From assembly GCA_963556695.1 (NCBI GenBank), contig CAUWAG010000004.1, positions 1,674,001-1,738,000 on the forward strand: DNA of 64,000 nucleotides, given 5' to 3'. Origin of the DNA: Anthostomella pinea (taxonomy: Eukaryota; Ascomycota; Sordariomycetes; Xylariales; Xylariaceae). Numbering within the stretch: the stretch's first letter is position 1; each line of letters starts with the position of its first letter. A program made the position numbers and the translations under genes. The notes under the pieces were generated by a model. The model was not told the DNA's origin. It did no database searches and was given only the letters and a program-made list of their open reading frames with translations. Shown here in pieces: positions 26,396 through 37,917 of this stretch.

Positions 26396-29300
26396 CTACT
26401 GTTCATTTGGTACATCAAATATCCTCTCCACGTTCTTCCACTCGCCTCGTCCCCTCTCTTCCCAGTAGCTGTCTTTCCCGCCCTTGAGCCGCCACATCTC
26501 TTCTCCCTCGGGAGCATCGGCCACCTTGATAAACCACTTAGGCTTGTGCTCTTCACCCTTCTCCTCCAAGACCCTCCTCCTGGCGCGCTGTGCCTCTTCG
26601 AGGTTTACCTTCCAAGTCTCAGCATCGTCGAGCTTCCCCTGTTCGGCGAGGCGTTGGTCGGGGCGAAGCCGGCTGTCAGTTGGTGGCAGTCGACCCTTCT
26701 CGATAGGTGTCACCTCGTTCAAGGTGGCAGCGAAAGAGGTCATACCATACGTGGTCGGTGCGTTCGGCACCAGCTGACCAACTTTCCAGATCTCCTGGCC
26801 TGTGTTCTTGCCCGCCTCGACGACCTGAAGAGACTTGGTCCACGTTCCTGTCAGACTTGTGCCAGTAGGTGCGCCATCCGACCCGTACATGTCAACGTGT
26901 ACGTCTTCGCTACGACCGCCGAACATGCCCTTGGATCGGAACTCGATATTGGCCTTCGCACCAGTAGACTCATTGGATACCGTCATGGTCCCAACTGGCT
27001 CTACATACTTCTCACCCATCACCACGTTCCGTAGGAACATCGTACCAATGTTCCAAGAGTATAGCTCATCCGTCCCATCAGATAGCCGGAGTGCTACACG
27101 GACTCGACCCTCCGTGGTTATCTCGGCACTCTTGCCCCAAAACTTGTTTGCGGGCGCCGGGCTTTGCGTCAACGACCAATATGCCGAGTCGGCCTGCATA
27201 GCGAGGCGGACAGGACGATGAGTTACTTTCTCGACTATAAGACGGAAGCCGCCTGGCACTTCGCTTTCAGTGCGAAGAAGTTCGTAGGTTTCGCCAAGTA
27301 AGGGGTTGAAGGGTTTCCGGATGGCACGCTCTTTGACTCGGTTGACACTGAAAGATGAGATTGCGAAAGCAGTGACGAAGAGCAACCGGTCTCTCGGGAA
27401 CTTCTGCTGCGAGGCATTGTCGAGGAGCTGAGCATATTCCAGCTGTTCCGCTACCCGCTGCAACATTGAACTGGGTTCGTTGGACGAGACAGGCATGCTG
27501 ATCGTGCTGAGATCCTTGCCGACATTCTTACGTAGGAATGCAATGAGGCTAGGTGGAGGGACAGAAGCAGGCGGGACTGTCTCCCGACGGTCGACTGCAA
27601 TATCAACCGGCAGAGGATGAAGAGCTTTGGGCTTCGCTGGAAAGAATGCCGCTGCGCCACTGGTACCCGCGAGCTCCGCTGCTTCTTCCTCCACAGAAGA
27701 AATTGAAGACGAATCGTCGATAGAGGCATCATCGGCACCAGAGTCATGCGAATCCTCGTCACTCCCAGGACGGTCGATCCTCATAACTTGCGTTCTGCTC
27801 TCGGTATCTCCCGCCTCGGCGTCGAAGAACTCATCTGCCGACATCGTCGATTCAAAGCTCATCCTCGACGTCGATGAATGAGGCATGGGGATGCGCCGCC
27901 GTTTGCTATTAGCGAGGACATTAGTGAATTCAGCCACGACCAGATCCAAGTCGTTAAGCAATGCAGCGCAGTGGTCCTCGGTGCTTTTCTCCTCTGGCTC
28001 GGCTCCATTGGACCTTCGTTTAGACTGTGACCCATTTGATGTGATCCTCGTTACTGAACTGGGCATGGGTACAGCTAGTGCAGAGGATACCGCCGGTGCG
28101 ACTGAGCTGGGCGTCGTCAGGGGCGAGGCACTCGACTTTCTCTTCCAGAAGGACCGTCTCTCCTGCGCTGGAGGGGGAAAATACCCGTCGCCGTCTTCTG
28201 GCATGGCTTGTGTGCCTGGAGACAGGTGCGAGCTTACAGGACGCTGCGGTTGCTTCTGTACAGCCAAGTCCTTGACGAGGCGGCGCAGAGCATCCCGCGT
28301 CCCGACAATCCGGCTCACAAGGGCTTCCACCTGTTGCCAATCTCGATCTTCCTCCAGGCAGTTGTTCGGCGGGTTCACATATGATGGTGTGGCCACGGTA
28401 AGCTTCTCCCCTTTGTCCCGGGCCGGTTCCTGCACGGCTTCGAGTCCCCTCGCGATTCTGCTAGCCTTCTCCAGGGCTCGGGCCCAGTCATTGAACTCTT
28501 TGACGTTGGATGCTCGAAGATGCCAAACCTCAGCCCCAGAATCGATAGTGATCTCCTTTCTCTGTTCGTCAGCAGCAATAGCGGCCAGACTCAGGGGTAT
28601 TGCGCCCCGGAGCGCTGACGAGTTGCGGTTGTGGTAATATGATAGGGTGCATGAGGAGTAGTCCAAGGAGAAGAACCTGCGAGCATGACCCTGGCCCTTT
28701 TTTCTCCGTCTCTTCATTAGTGTACCCGTATGGCATGTGGAAGATGATGCCCCTCCGTCGCTACGGCCGGCGATCGATACAGTTTTCCCTCCCGCCACAT
28801 GACTGTGAAGACTTTCGGTTGAATCAAAGACGACGGCACCTATATGGGGGCTTTGTTTCCCTAGACTGGTCTTGCTCGTGTTGGCGTGGGCACCGGCCTG
28901 TAGGTTGGGGAGGTAATGGGCGCCCTGCGGTGGCGCATTGGTCGGATACGTGAGCAGAACGAATGTTGCGGTCTTGGACGTCTGTTTCGAGAAGGTGTTG
29001 TCGAATATGAGGCCGTACATCCCTCCCTGGCTGGCCAGCACGTCGTGGGTGCCCATCGACACCTTATCAGCCTCGCACTTCCCATGCCACCTGATCAGGA
29101 TGAACCCCTTGCTGGCTAGCTGTTCCTTCGCGGTGCTGGCATCGTTCTTGGAGCGACCGGCTTTGGCGGTGCTGGCAGTGCCGTCGACTTGTTCGACAGA
29201 GGTATTCGGATCGCCGGCAACGGAGTGTAGGTTTGTTGCGCCCGAGCCAGGGTGCTTGACGATGCCGAAATTGCTAGTGACACGTGGGTGTCAGCGACGC

Positions 29301-29561
29301 GTCAAGGCACACGCCAGAGGCCACTGCAGTCTGCGGGGTGGTTGAGAGAAATAGAAAGGGGTATTCACATTGACTTTTTATGCGGCTGGACGCTCCACGA
29401 GATGGTATGGCCCTCGTCGACTTTGACCCATCGGACAATGTACGACTGTTGTTGAGAAAAGAAGCGTATTAGCCCCGGCAGTCCGGGCTGCAAAGCGAAT
29501 ATCGACTATGTTCGTTCGAGCGTACCTTACTATGAATTTCCAAACGTTCTATTCCAGCCAT
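26396..29561 (-). CDS. Osh3-like oxysterol-binding protein (GOLD, PH, FFAT, ORD)
   Basis: Three exons: 29526-29561, 29369-29445 and 26396-29273; introns of 80 and 95 bp keep frame and give 996 aa. The two small exons plus the start of exon 3 encode a GOLD-like N-terminus (MAGIERLEIHSK, then SYIVRWVKVDEG). A PH domain lies at ~218-305 (TGTLMKRRRKKG..W near the end). At ~516-522 the sequence EFFDAEA, preceded by acidic and Ser residues, is a near-consensus FFAT motif for ER VAP/Scs2 binding. The OSBP-related lipid-transfer domain runs from ~596 to the end. The layout is that of yeast Osh3, which works at ER-plasma membrane contacts in PI4P and sterol control. The family signature EQVSHHPP is altered here to EKVTHRPV (~725). 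Acidic linkers surround the FFAT motif. The exact lipid ligand is uncertain. Confidence 0.93.
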
Positions 29562-30447
29562 TTCGGATGTCGCGACTGGGTAGCCGAGGATTGGATTACA
29601 GCGGTGCTTGCTCGGAATGTGGTAGTGACTGGTAAACCATGCTGGGGGAAACAAGAGTCGTGGTTCTTCTAGGCGTGGTCCTTCTCGTCGTGGTTCTTCG
29701 GTTGGGAACGGAAGCGCATTAGAGTAGGGTAGGCAAGCGATGGTCCGCTCAGGGGCTATAGCACTCCAGAGAAGGTAAGATAAGTAAGGCCAAGGCTGTG
29801 TATTGAATCAATGGATGTTCGTTCGCTCAGGTACGAAGATAGCTGGTAGAGATGCAGATCGACCTCAACATTCCTCTGCGCGTCGACGTACATAACCAAG
29901 GTAAGGTGGTATGGTATGCATGTGCTGCTCGCTGCTGGTGCTGACGGCGGGCCGGAATGACAGAATTCAAGATTGTCGAAACGAGTGTGACGTCGCCATG
30001 TGATTGGGCGTCTCTCTTTCTGCCGGCCCGTCTAATGACGACTGCCAGCTGCCAGCTGAAGGCCCTCTCAGCCCTGCAGCCCCTGCCCTGCCAGGCCCCT
30101 GCAGCGCTCAGCTTTTAGAGCGCCTCATTCCAGCCTCACCTCGGCACCTCCTTTTCCGGGACGTCATTACCTTATGTTCCCTTTTCGCTTTAACAATAAG
30201 GTTGCATTCAAGACTGCTTTGAGGTTTCGAAATCTCTGTTGCCTTCCAAGACATGTATAATCGATCTGAACGTAGGTCTTTTCTATTTGCTGCCAGCGTG
30301 TTCTACCCTAAAAACTACTATTCTTGGCCTGCCAGCAGGTTTCTAAAATCATCGCTACTCCTTCGTGTGTCAGGTCAAGCGAAGTGATATCCATCGTGTC
30401 ACGTCGTATGCCTGGTTAGGGAGGCGCCTGCTCCCATACCGCCACTA
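29562..30447. other. Promoter region of the OSBP gene
   Basis: About 890 bp between the OSBP start and the micro-ORF stop. It contains a GGTTCTTC/GTCGTGGTTCTTC short repeat near 29660-29700. No coding signal was seen. Confidence 0.4.
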
Positions 30448-30555
30448 CTACTTGCGGTATAAATAAGGCCGCAAGCCAACCTGTGCTGACACGAACACTA
30501 CCGCCGCCATAATCAATATGAAAATCGCACCCACGAAAACCCAGTAGATCGCCAT
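30448..30555 (-). CDS. Putative 35-aa single-pass membrane micropeptide or tail-anchor exon
   Basis: A 35-codon frame starting MAIYWVFVGAIFILIMAAVV and ending in a short basic tail (LRPYLYRK). Residues ~3-25 form one strong transmembrane helix. The ATG context is excellent (CCAACATGG, A at -3 and G at +4). It lies 118 bp downstream of the cupin-like gene on the same strand. It may be an independent micropeptide. Alternatively it may be the C-terminal exon of the upstream gene: a CAG|GTGCCC donor near 30739 and an AG near 30597 would join in phase, but the acceptor is weak. I do not recognise the family. Confidence 0.35.
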   Translation of the reverse strand: MAIYWVFVGAIFILIMAAVVFVSAQVGLRPYLYRK

Positions 30556-30610
30556 GTTGGTACTTTTGTAAAGTCCCTTGGTGTCAACCTCATGTACCTT
30601 GCGGTCTCTT

Positions 30611-30680
30611 CGCTGGTCCCACTCCCGCTGGTCCCACTCCCGCTAGTCCCACTCCCGCTAGAACCACGCCCGCTAGAACC
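30611..30680. repeat. 15-bp tandem repeat, about 4.5 units
   Basis: Units of the type CGCTGGTCCCACTCC at 30611, 30626, 30641 and a diverged copy at 30656, continuing to about 30680. It spans the stop codon and 3' flank of the cupin-like gene. One minus-strand frame would read as a Gly/Ser/Thr-rich linker. Copy number probably varies. Confidence 0.85.
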
Positions 30681-31248
30681 ATCGGGCGATCTGCTTCTGC
30701 GCGTCCTGTTGTCCTCTGGTAGCTGCAGGGCACCTGTTGAAATGCATGATGGGGTACGTATCCGGCTTAAACTGCGCCTTCACAAGCCGGTCTTTCACCA
30801 CCTCGACAGAGGGCAAGTCCTGGCCACCGTCATTCTCAGAATTGACATCAAAGGCGACATCAAGCGTGCCGCGGTCTATGTAGCGCTCAGCGCTGCGCGG
30901 ACTGAGACACTGGTGGCCTTCGACGAAGCTGCCGCCGCTCTTGGAGACGGCCGAGTAGACGAGGCCGGGCGGCTTGAAGGCGATCTCCTTTTGCCCCTTT
31001 TTGACGCCCATTACGATGTTATTGGCGGGGTCGTCATGCGAGTTGAATTCTATATCGCCCTTGACGATAAGGTGGGTGTTGGGTCCGTGGTGTGAGTGTG
31101 CTAGTAGACGATCGATGCCTTGGTTTCGGTCGAATGGGCCCTTGCGCGTGGGGAGGACATCGTTGATGCGCACCCAGGGGTAGCCAGCTTTCTGGACGGC
31201 CTTCTCGTGGAGACTCTCGGACTCTCCTTGCACATAATTGAAGGGCAT
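30673..31248 (-). CDS. Cupin-like hypothetical protein
   Basis: Single exon, 191 codons, starting MPFNYVQGES. The central part has H-x-H-H-x4-H-L-I-V-K-G at about residues 51-63, reminiscent of cupin motif 1 (G-x5-H-x-H-x3,4-E-x6-G) but without the usual Glu. A second block (PRSAERYIDRGTLDV) follows near 120-135. No signal peptide or membrane span. The protein stops inside a 15-bp tandem repeat, so the C-terminus may be mis-set by repeat length or by an unseen splice to the membrane segment downstream. Function unknown; a small-molecule binding or enzyme role is only an inference from the cupin resemblance. Confidence 0.65.
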   Translation of the reverse strand: MPFNYVQGESESLHEKAVQKAGYPWVRINDVLPTRKGPFDRNQGIDRLLAHSHHGPNTHLIVKGDIEFNSHDDPANNIVMGVKKGQKEIAFKPPGLVYSAVSKSGGSFVEGHQCLSPRSAERYIDRGTLDVAFDVNSENDGGQDLPSVEVVKDRLVKAQFKPDTYPIMHFNRCPAATRGQQDAQKQIARWF

Positions 31249-32789
31249 GTTTACTGACTGAGTTACGAAGTGCGCTGGGGTTTGGATGTTCCGTTGTGTG
31301 TTGGTTCAGTGGAAGCCTTGATGACTGGTGTGCTGTTTGGGAGTATTTCAACTGGACACGTTGAGCGTAATATAGATGTCAGTAATTCGTGAAGAATAAT
31401 TGGCTTGAACTTGTACGTTCCCTAAGCTTCCAGATTGAGTATATGGAGAACATGAAAGTGCAGTTCTTTGTCCTGCTGGCTTATCCTGGAAGTTTCCCGG
31501 GGCACCTCATTATCCAGAATAGCAGCAAGACCTGTAACACCCTGTACAGGCTTGCCATCGACCTCACGAGGTCATCTGAGTTTGGAAACTCATACTATGC
31601 GTTACGCTAACCAGAGCCGCGATATGAGCAACGGTATGGGCTCTTGGTTCGAGAATTTGGGTGAGCAAGCTATTAAGTAGCCCATCGACCGACACATGAG
31701 ACACAAGCTCTAATGCTCCACGTATATCGGCATCCGGGCAAAATTTAAGCTGGACCGGCTGTACAATGAGGTAGACAGTGCAAGTAGAAAATCGCGCGCG
31801 AGGGTTGCTAATGCTAACAACACCAAGGTACTCTCCCTGAGGACTCTGAGCAACCAATTTGTATCAAGCACTCCCGTCTCCAAGCCTTCCCCAACAGCCG
31901 ACAAAACTCATCATCGGCAGCGACGTCCCCCAGTCCCCACTTGCGACACAGAGACCACGGCCGCTCTTGCCTGAACCGTACCTGGACCAGCACGCGCCTT
32001 CCATGTCAAGATATTACCACGGGCGGACATCGGCCGGGACTGCCCCCAGTCATGCCTTCCATATACGATGAGATTAGACGCGGAATTTTCAAGTGCCCGT
32101 GAGGAGTGGCCAACATAAGATTCGCGATGCCAGTTCATGGTAATGACGACCTGTGAATGGCGACCAGCCCCTGCTGAGAAAGGTGAACGAACGAACCTCC
32201 TAGCATTTTCTGAGGCGCGACTTGGGCCAGTTGGAACAGTGCCATTTTTTGGCACCTAACAAGCCATCTTTAGAGACAAGGTACAGGTAGGTACAGGTAG
32301 TCTCGGGTTCGAACTGAGTTGTATCTAGAAGTTCATTGAGGTGTAAGTGGCATCGATCCGTCTTTAGTAGATCTGTGGTAGCACAGAACAAGTCAGCCCA
32401 CTACTGCCGCGAAGGAGATGGGAGCTGGAGGACAGTCATTATGCACCTTGGTCCCCTCGAAAACCTAGATACACATGTCGTAGGGTTCGCAACCGACCAA
32501 GACCTCCAGCCCGTATGGTTCCGTCACACGTTGCATCCTTTTTGACTGACAAATACCATTCGACAACCAGCTCGTGTTCAGTCCAAGACACGCGCCGAAG
32601 CTCAACACGCATGGTTGGAGTATTCAATAAACGAAAACTCTCCACTGCGTTTTGAAGCTAGCGGCCCAAACTAATTACACGGCAGGCGTTATGTTGTAAC
32701 CACCACTACTACCAGATAACGGTGGAAAGCTGATTCGTGAATAATACTCATATGTCTCACAATATGCTCCGTCAACAGCGGTCTGTATA
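31249..32789. other. Spacer with possible coding relics
   Basis: No complete gene. At 31714-31974 on the plus strand there is an 86-codon open frame without an ATG whose first half looks protein-like (YIGIRAKFKLDRLYNEVDSA). A nearby frame, 31630-31677, reads MSNGMGSWFENLGEQ. The two cannot be joined in phase with the visible GTGAGC donor. They may be remnants of a decayed gene. Confidence 0.3.
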
Positions 32790-32999
32790 TTATTCTATTT
32801 CGAGACCAAAAGCAGCACCATGAAGGAGATTGCCGAGATATTTGACGGTATCCAGGTTGCGAACCAGGTCGTGGCCGAGGTAGAGAAGGGCAGGGGCCAT
32901 GGCGATGGTTCGGCTATTAGGAAGGACACCGATGTAGTGATTGGCGGCAAGGGTGCCGCCGCGAATACTGTGGACGAGGTCAAGGCGAAGCGATGTACT
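32790..32999 (-). pseudogene. C-terminal gene fragment, possibly serine beta-lactamase-like
   Basis: About 68 codons ending in TAA at 32790 show strong fungal coding bias (GCC, CTC, GGC, ATC, AAC endings) and protein-like content: LRLDLVHSIRGGTLAANH, then YIGVLPNSRTIAMAP. Upstream of ~33000 the same frame loses this character and there is no start or clear splice acceptor, so only the 3' end of a gene seems to remain. The G-G-T-L...N..IGVLPNSRT pattern recalls the C-terminal strand region of fungal beta-lactamase/CubicO-like hydrolases. That assignment is weak. Confidence 0.3.
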
Positions 33000-33468
33000 T
33001 GAACGTGGTCTAGTGGACTGCTTGATGTGTCCCCGACAGTCCAGTGCGGTAATTAGATGGGAACATGCCACGCTGAATATTAACCGCGTTTGGATGGAAC
33101 GGCATCGACGAACTGATAGCGTCCACCATATGGCATACGTGGGTAGGTAAGTAGGCATGGGCTGTAGCGCTTACTCAGCCCTCAGCTTCGAGGAGGTCAA
33201 TTGGCAGCTAGAATAATTCACAGCGAACTACAGTGTCGAAATCAACGTCTTCATAAATCCTACAGCTTAAGACTACCTAACTCCAGCTAGGAGACCCGAG
33301 CGAGTCATGAAGCTCAACCAGAGGGGACCTGCATCTTTCGCCGAAGTCCATGATCGCCCCTGAGAAGCAACGGCAACTGCTATTCAATACAACTAACACA
33401 AACACTCATTTCACCATAGAGCCCAACGGTACTGGAGCGGCGCGGAAAAAGCCCATTCAGGCTGCTCC
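33000..33468. other. Spacer 3' of SPT6
   Basis: About 470 bp between the Spt6 stop and the gene fragment. Nothing recognisable; it should hold the Spt6 3' UTR. Confidence 0.4.
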
Positions 33469-36400
33469 TTATCTTCTCGTCTGCTGTTGACCAATCTCGC
33501 TGTTGAACCTCAGCTTGAAGCCGTTGCATAGCGCTCGCATATCGGGGTATGCGTTCTTCATCATCTCAAAAGCATGAGGTATGACCTTGACAGGCCACAT
33601 TCCAATCGGCGAGTTTCTACTGGCCTTGAAGCACAGCGAGAAGTACCCTGGATGTTTCGGATCGATGCAGAATAAGTAGATTGAGCGATTCGGATTGGCA
33701 TCCGAGTATGAAGTCAACCATCGTTCTGTTGTCAATGTGTTAGCATCTTCTTTCGCGACAAGAGCCAAGATATTGCTACTTACCGAGATCTGCGAGGCTT
33801 CCTTTCTTGAACTTCTCGTGGCCCATCAATTCGTCGACCTTCTTAGCCATCGCCTTAACGTGGTCCACGATTAGCTCGTCCAGATCTGTGTATGTGTACT
33901 TGCCACCGATGCGCAGCGTCTTGCCCACCTGGAACTCGGACTCTTTGCCCAGCTCAAGCACATCGATATGTTGGTAGACTCCATCTGCAACCTTCCAGGT
34001 AATCGTGAGATGGTCGTTGCCCTTGGACGATGGACGAATGACGACGTCACCAGCGGATTGAGAGCCCAGGTACTCTTCGGCTTGGGTGGAGTTGAATGGA
34101 CGGAACAGGGGGTGCTTGATGACGCGCTGGGTGCGGCCGGTGACCGAATTCTTCTCTTTCAAGTCTTCTCGATCTTTGTTTTCAAGCTCGAAGTTCCAGG
34201 TCATGTGATCGTGGTTATTGTGCTTCTTGTAAGGCTTCCTAAGCGCTTCCTCACGTAATGTAAGTTTGGCCAAGAAGTCTTTACGATTCAGATCCATGAG
34301 CGACGCCTGAACAGTCTGGCCAACCTGCAGCACGTCACGGATGGACGAGCCGCCACGATGGCTCACCTCATGGACTTCGATGCGACCTTCGATGCCACAA
34401 TCAAGCTTGACGATTGCGAAATCATCCTTGACCACGCGGACGTTGACTGGTACAACCATGCCCTCCGCCAGAGAATCCGCCGTTTCGCCCGTAAACATGA
34501 CGAATATCTGATCAGGGACAAGGGTGCTGAAATTGCGTCGGAGTTCTTCGTACGGCGCCTGCAGCTCCGCTCTAATGGTTTCTAGCGTAGCTCGCTTTCT
34601 TTGGCTGTAGTTCTTCTCCAGCTGCTCGGCATACTCCTCCAGAATCAGCTCATTGACCTTCTCTTGCTCATCCTCCTTGAATAGCTTGCGGACGATGGCT
34701 CCGGGTCCATTCTCGTCAGTCTCTGCTTTGACGTCTTCTTCGTCCAGCTCGAGTGCATCCGCAGCCATTTTGCGACCGAGCTCGTAATCCTCAGGATGGA
34801 CACGTGTGTTGTCCAGCGGTTCCGAAGATGGGTTTGTGGCATCATACTCGATATAAAGGAAACTAGCGCAGTTGTTCCAAACTCGAGGACCAACGACGGG
34901 CAACTTCTTATTGTCCGGGTCGCCAACGAGTTCCTCTCTCGAGTTGACGACACCGCCATTAGAGTTGATGGCCTTGATCACGCTAGTGGCCTTGCGAGGT
35001 CCCAGACCGGCGACGTATGGGAGTAGGTTCGCAGTGTAAGCATCGCCGACCGCTTCATTGATGTCAACACCACAGAGGTTCACCATATCGACCATTGATG
35101 TCTCAAGGTGCTTCAATAGTTTGTCCTGGGGCAGGAGGTGCTGGCAGGTGTTGAATGACAAGGACGTGACGTCCTTTCCAAGAGCAGCATATTCTTTCAT
35201 CGGGTTCTGGAGGTACCTGGCTAGGCCGATGCAGTACCTGGTGACGGAGCTTAGAGTCGGGTGTTCGCGTTGCGCCCGAGGGCTATCTTTGTAGAGCCTC
35301 GCTACCTCGTCATTGACAGTAACAACCTCGAGTAGATCGCTGCGGTAATCGTCCGTATCAGGGTCAGGGTATTCAGGACCCATCAAGTTCTTCTCGTTAA
35401 CCAAGCTTTCCAAATCGCGAATCACACGGTGTGTATCAGTCGAGTAACCGGAAACACCAATGACGTCTGGCTTTCGGCGTTCAACAAGCTCAACAAAGGC
35501 ATCGCGCTGCGCTTCGTCGCGGACCAGGTTTAGGAACTGTCCCTGTTCGATAACACGGCCGTCCTCTTCAACCCAGGCCCAGTGTATCGGGTCCCGATTC
35601 GCATCACCCATGCCATTTGACAGAGCCAGGACTCGGGGCGCCGTGCCCAGAACCATGCCCTTTGGCTTGTATGGTGCTTGATCAAGTCGTTTGGAATACT
35701 CCTCGCGACAGAGCTTCAGAAGTTCTTCTTGGCAAGCCGTTCGCAGTGTGTCCTTCACTCCCTTCACTACGACTCTCTCGAGTTTCGCAAAAGCGACATC
35801 AATCACCTTCTTTCGCTCCTCGTTCCATGCATCGGCAAGATCGCTGTAGTTATCCGATGCAAATTCGGCGTGCAGCTGCCGGCGAAACTCGCGCTCATTC
35901 TGTAATCGAAGCTTGATTTCGATCAGGCCTTCCTCTTCTGCCTTCATCATCTTCAAAAACAGCTCAGGCCGCCGCGCAAGATCCGAGATAGTCTGACTAA
36001 TGAGATACTTGATTTCGTAGTAGGGGTGCGACTCGTCAATTCTCCGAAGGCCCTTGTCAGTCCGTTGACAGCTAACCTCGCCCATCATGTAGAAATTCGT
36101 CCTGAAGTGCTTGCGCATCCTGGGGCTCATGAAGAGCTCCTCAGCATACATGTGTCTGGCTTGGTACAAGACTTGGTCTCCGGTGGGAAAATCGCTGTCC
36201 GTGAGGCTGTCCGCGAGATCGATCGGCAAGTTCTGTTCATCGTCGGCTATGACTTTTTTGCCCTCGCGAAGAGCATTCTGTGCAAGCCGGTCCGGGGAAA
36301 TCCCGTAGGCGCTGACGAACTTGTACGCCCTGCTCTTCCGTACTCTATCGGAAACTGAAGATTTAGCCCCAGGCCGCTTGTTGCCTTTCAAGACCCCGTT

Positions 36401-37917
36401 CATAGCTGCAATGTCCCTCAACTGAGATGTATACTGGAAGTTGACGTAGTCCTGAATATCCTGGAGTTCTTCCATATTGAGAGCTTGCCCTGTTAATTCT
36501 GGTATCATCTCGTCGTTGATGTTTGCAGCTTCCCTCAGATTGTCGTATATCTTCTCCAGCGCATTGCGTTTCTCGACCAAGGAGCGGAATTTGATGTCGA
36601 GTTCGAGAATTCGCCACAGATCATCCTGCGTGAGCAACTTTTCCGCGTTGATGATGTACTCTGGGGCTTCGGGGTCATCGCGGTGATCTGGGTTACGGGT
36701 CTTGCGGGCGTGGATAAGGTAGTCCTTGCGGTGTTGGAAGACGTAAGGAACTTCGAGCTCCTCGACGACGAAATACTCGAGCACCTTGCCAACAGCTTTC
36801 TGAAATGGTCCTTCCAGATCACTGGGAAGCTGCTTCTTGGGCCACATCAGGTTCGCAATCCACTGCGCCTCCTCCCTAAACTGGTCGGCGGAGATCTGCA
36901 ATTTCCTGAAAGGCTTGCGGTCCAGCTGGAATCGCTCGGGCTCATCGGCGAATCGAATGGCATTATCTTCGTCCGTCAAGAGCTTTTCGGCAAGCTGGGA
37001 TGGCTCAAAAACGTCCTTGAGCTCGAGCTGCTGCTCTCCTTGTTGGCGCTCTTCATCTTCTTCTTCGAAGTCCAAGGCCCACTGATACTCGTCTCCATTT
37101 CCGAAAATGTTGTCCAGATCGTCGAGAACATCTTTGTCCAGTCCGGCCCGATCAACGATGCGCCCGACCATGCCCTTATCCCGAGGCCGGGCAACCTCCA
37201 TATCCTCCATCCGGCGCTGTCGCTCGTCATCATCTTCAGGGAAATCTTCTTCGATGAAGTCGTCGAACTCGTCAGCAGGACCACGGTGGTTTGGTCGGGA
37301 GTATGCTCGCTCTTCGGCGGGTTCGTCATCTTCGTCGGAGAAGATCTGATCGAGGCCGCGGCTCCGTTCGTTGCCACGGGTTTCATCATCTCTGTGGCCG
37401 CGCTTGAGTCGCTTGAATTTACTCTGTCCGTTCCCATTAGTACACGCCCAGTGATAGGTTTTCGCCGACTCATACCTGGGATGGCTGTTTGCGTTCCCAC
37501 TCGGGGATTGACTCGCCAATAAGGTCCAAATCTTCGTCATCAAGTTGAGCTTCTTCTTCTCGTTCCTGACGTCGCTTCCGCTTTCGCTTTTTCCGCGCCT
37601 CGTCGGAGTCCTCGGCATCTTCCTCTTCATCATCATCCTCGTCGACTATGAAGCCTTCGCGAACCTATGGACAGACTTGCGGTTAGTCATATAGCAGCAC
37701 AACCAACAGTGGGTGGATATTATTTCTCGTAGCTGACCTTCCGGGCTTCCTCTTCGTCATCGTCATCTTCGTCCTCCTCACTCGAATCGTCCATTCCACG
37801 GTCGCGGTTCTGCGGTCGCTTGCGAGCTTCGCCCGTCTCCTCGTCGAAGGATTCGTCGTCTTCCTCATCGTCCAACTCGGCTTCGCCGACGATAAGGTCT
37901 CTCATGGCGTTACTCAT
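33469..37917 (-). CDS. SPT6: Transcription elongation factor and histone chaperone Spt6
   Basis: Four exons: 37738-37917, 37476-37664, 33784-37423 and 33469-33725; introns of 73, 52 and 58 bp keep frame for 1421 aa, normal for the family. The N-terminus (~1-180) is very acidic and partly basic, as expected for the histone and Spn1-binding region. Further domains in order: helix-rich core, YqgF/RNase H-like fold (~712-830), helix-hairpin-helix (PYVAGLGPRKATSVIKAINS, ~918), S1 domain (~1108-1178) and tandem SH2 (~1228-1405; pocket block VIRPSSKG) that binds the phosphorylated Rpb1 linker. It travels with RNA polymerase II and reassembles nucleosomes. The start at MSNAMRDLIVGEAELDDEE was chosen because upstream in-frame codons look non-coding. 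The last SH2 half is encoded by the short final exon. Confidence 0.97.

Noticed and set aside
35678..37522. Plus-strand ORFs of up to 279 aa opposite SPT6
   Set aside because: Antisense shadows of a long, unambiguous Spt6 exon.
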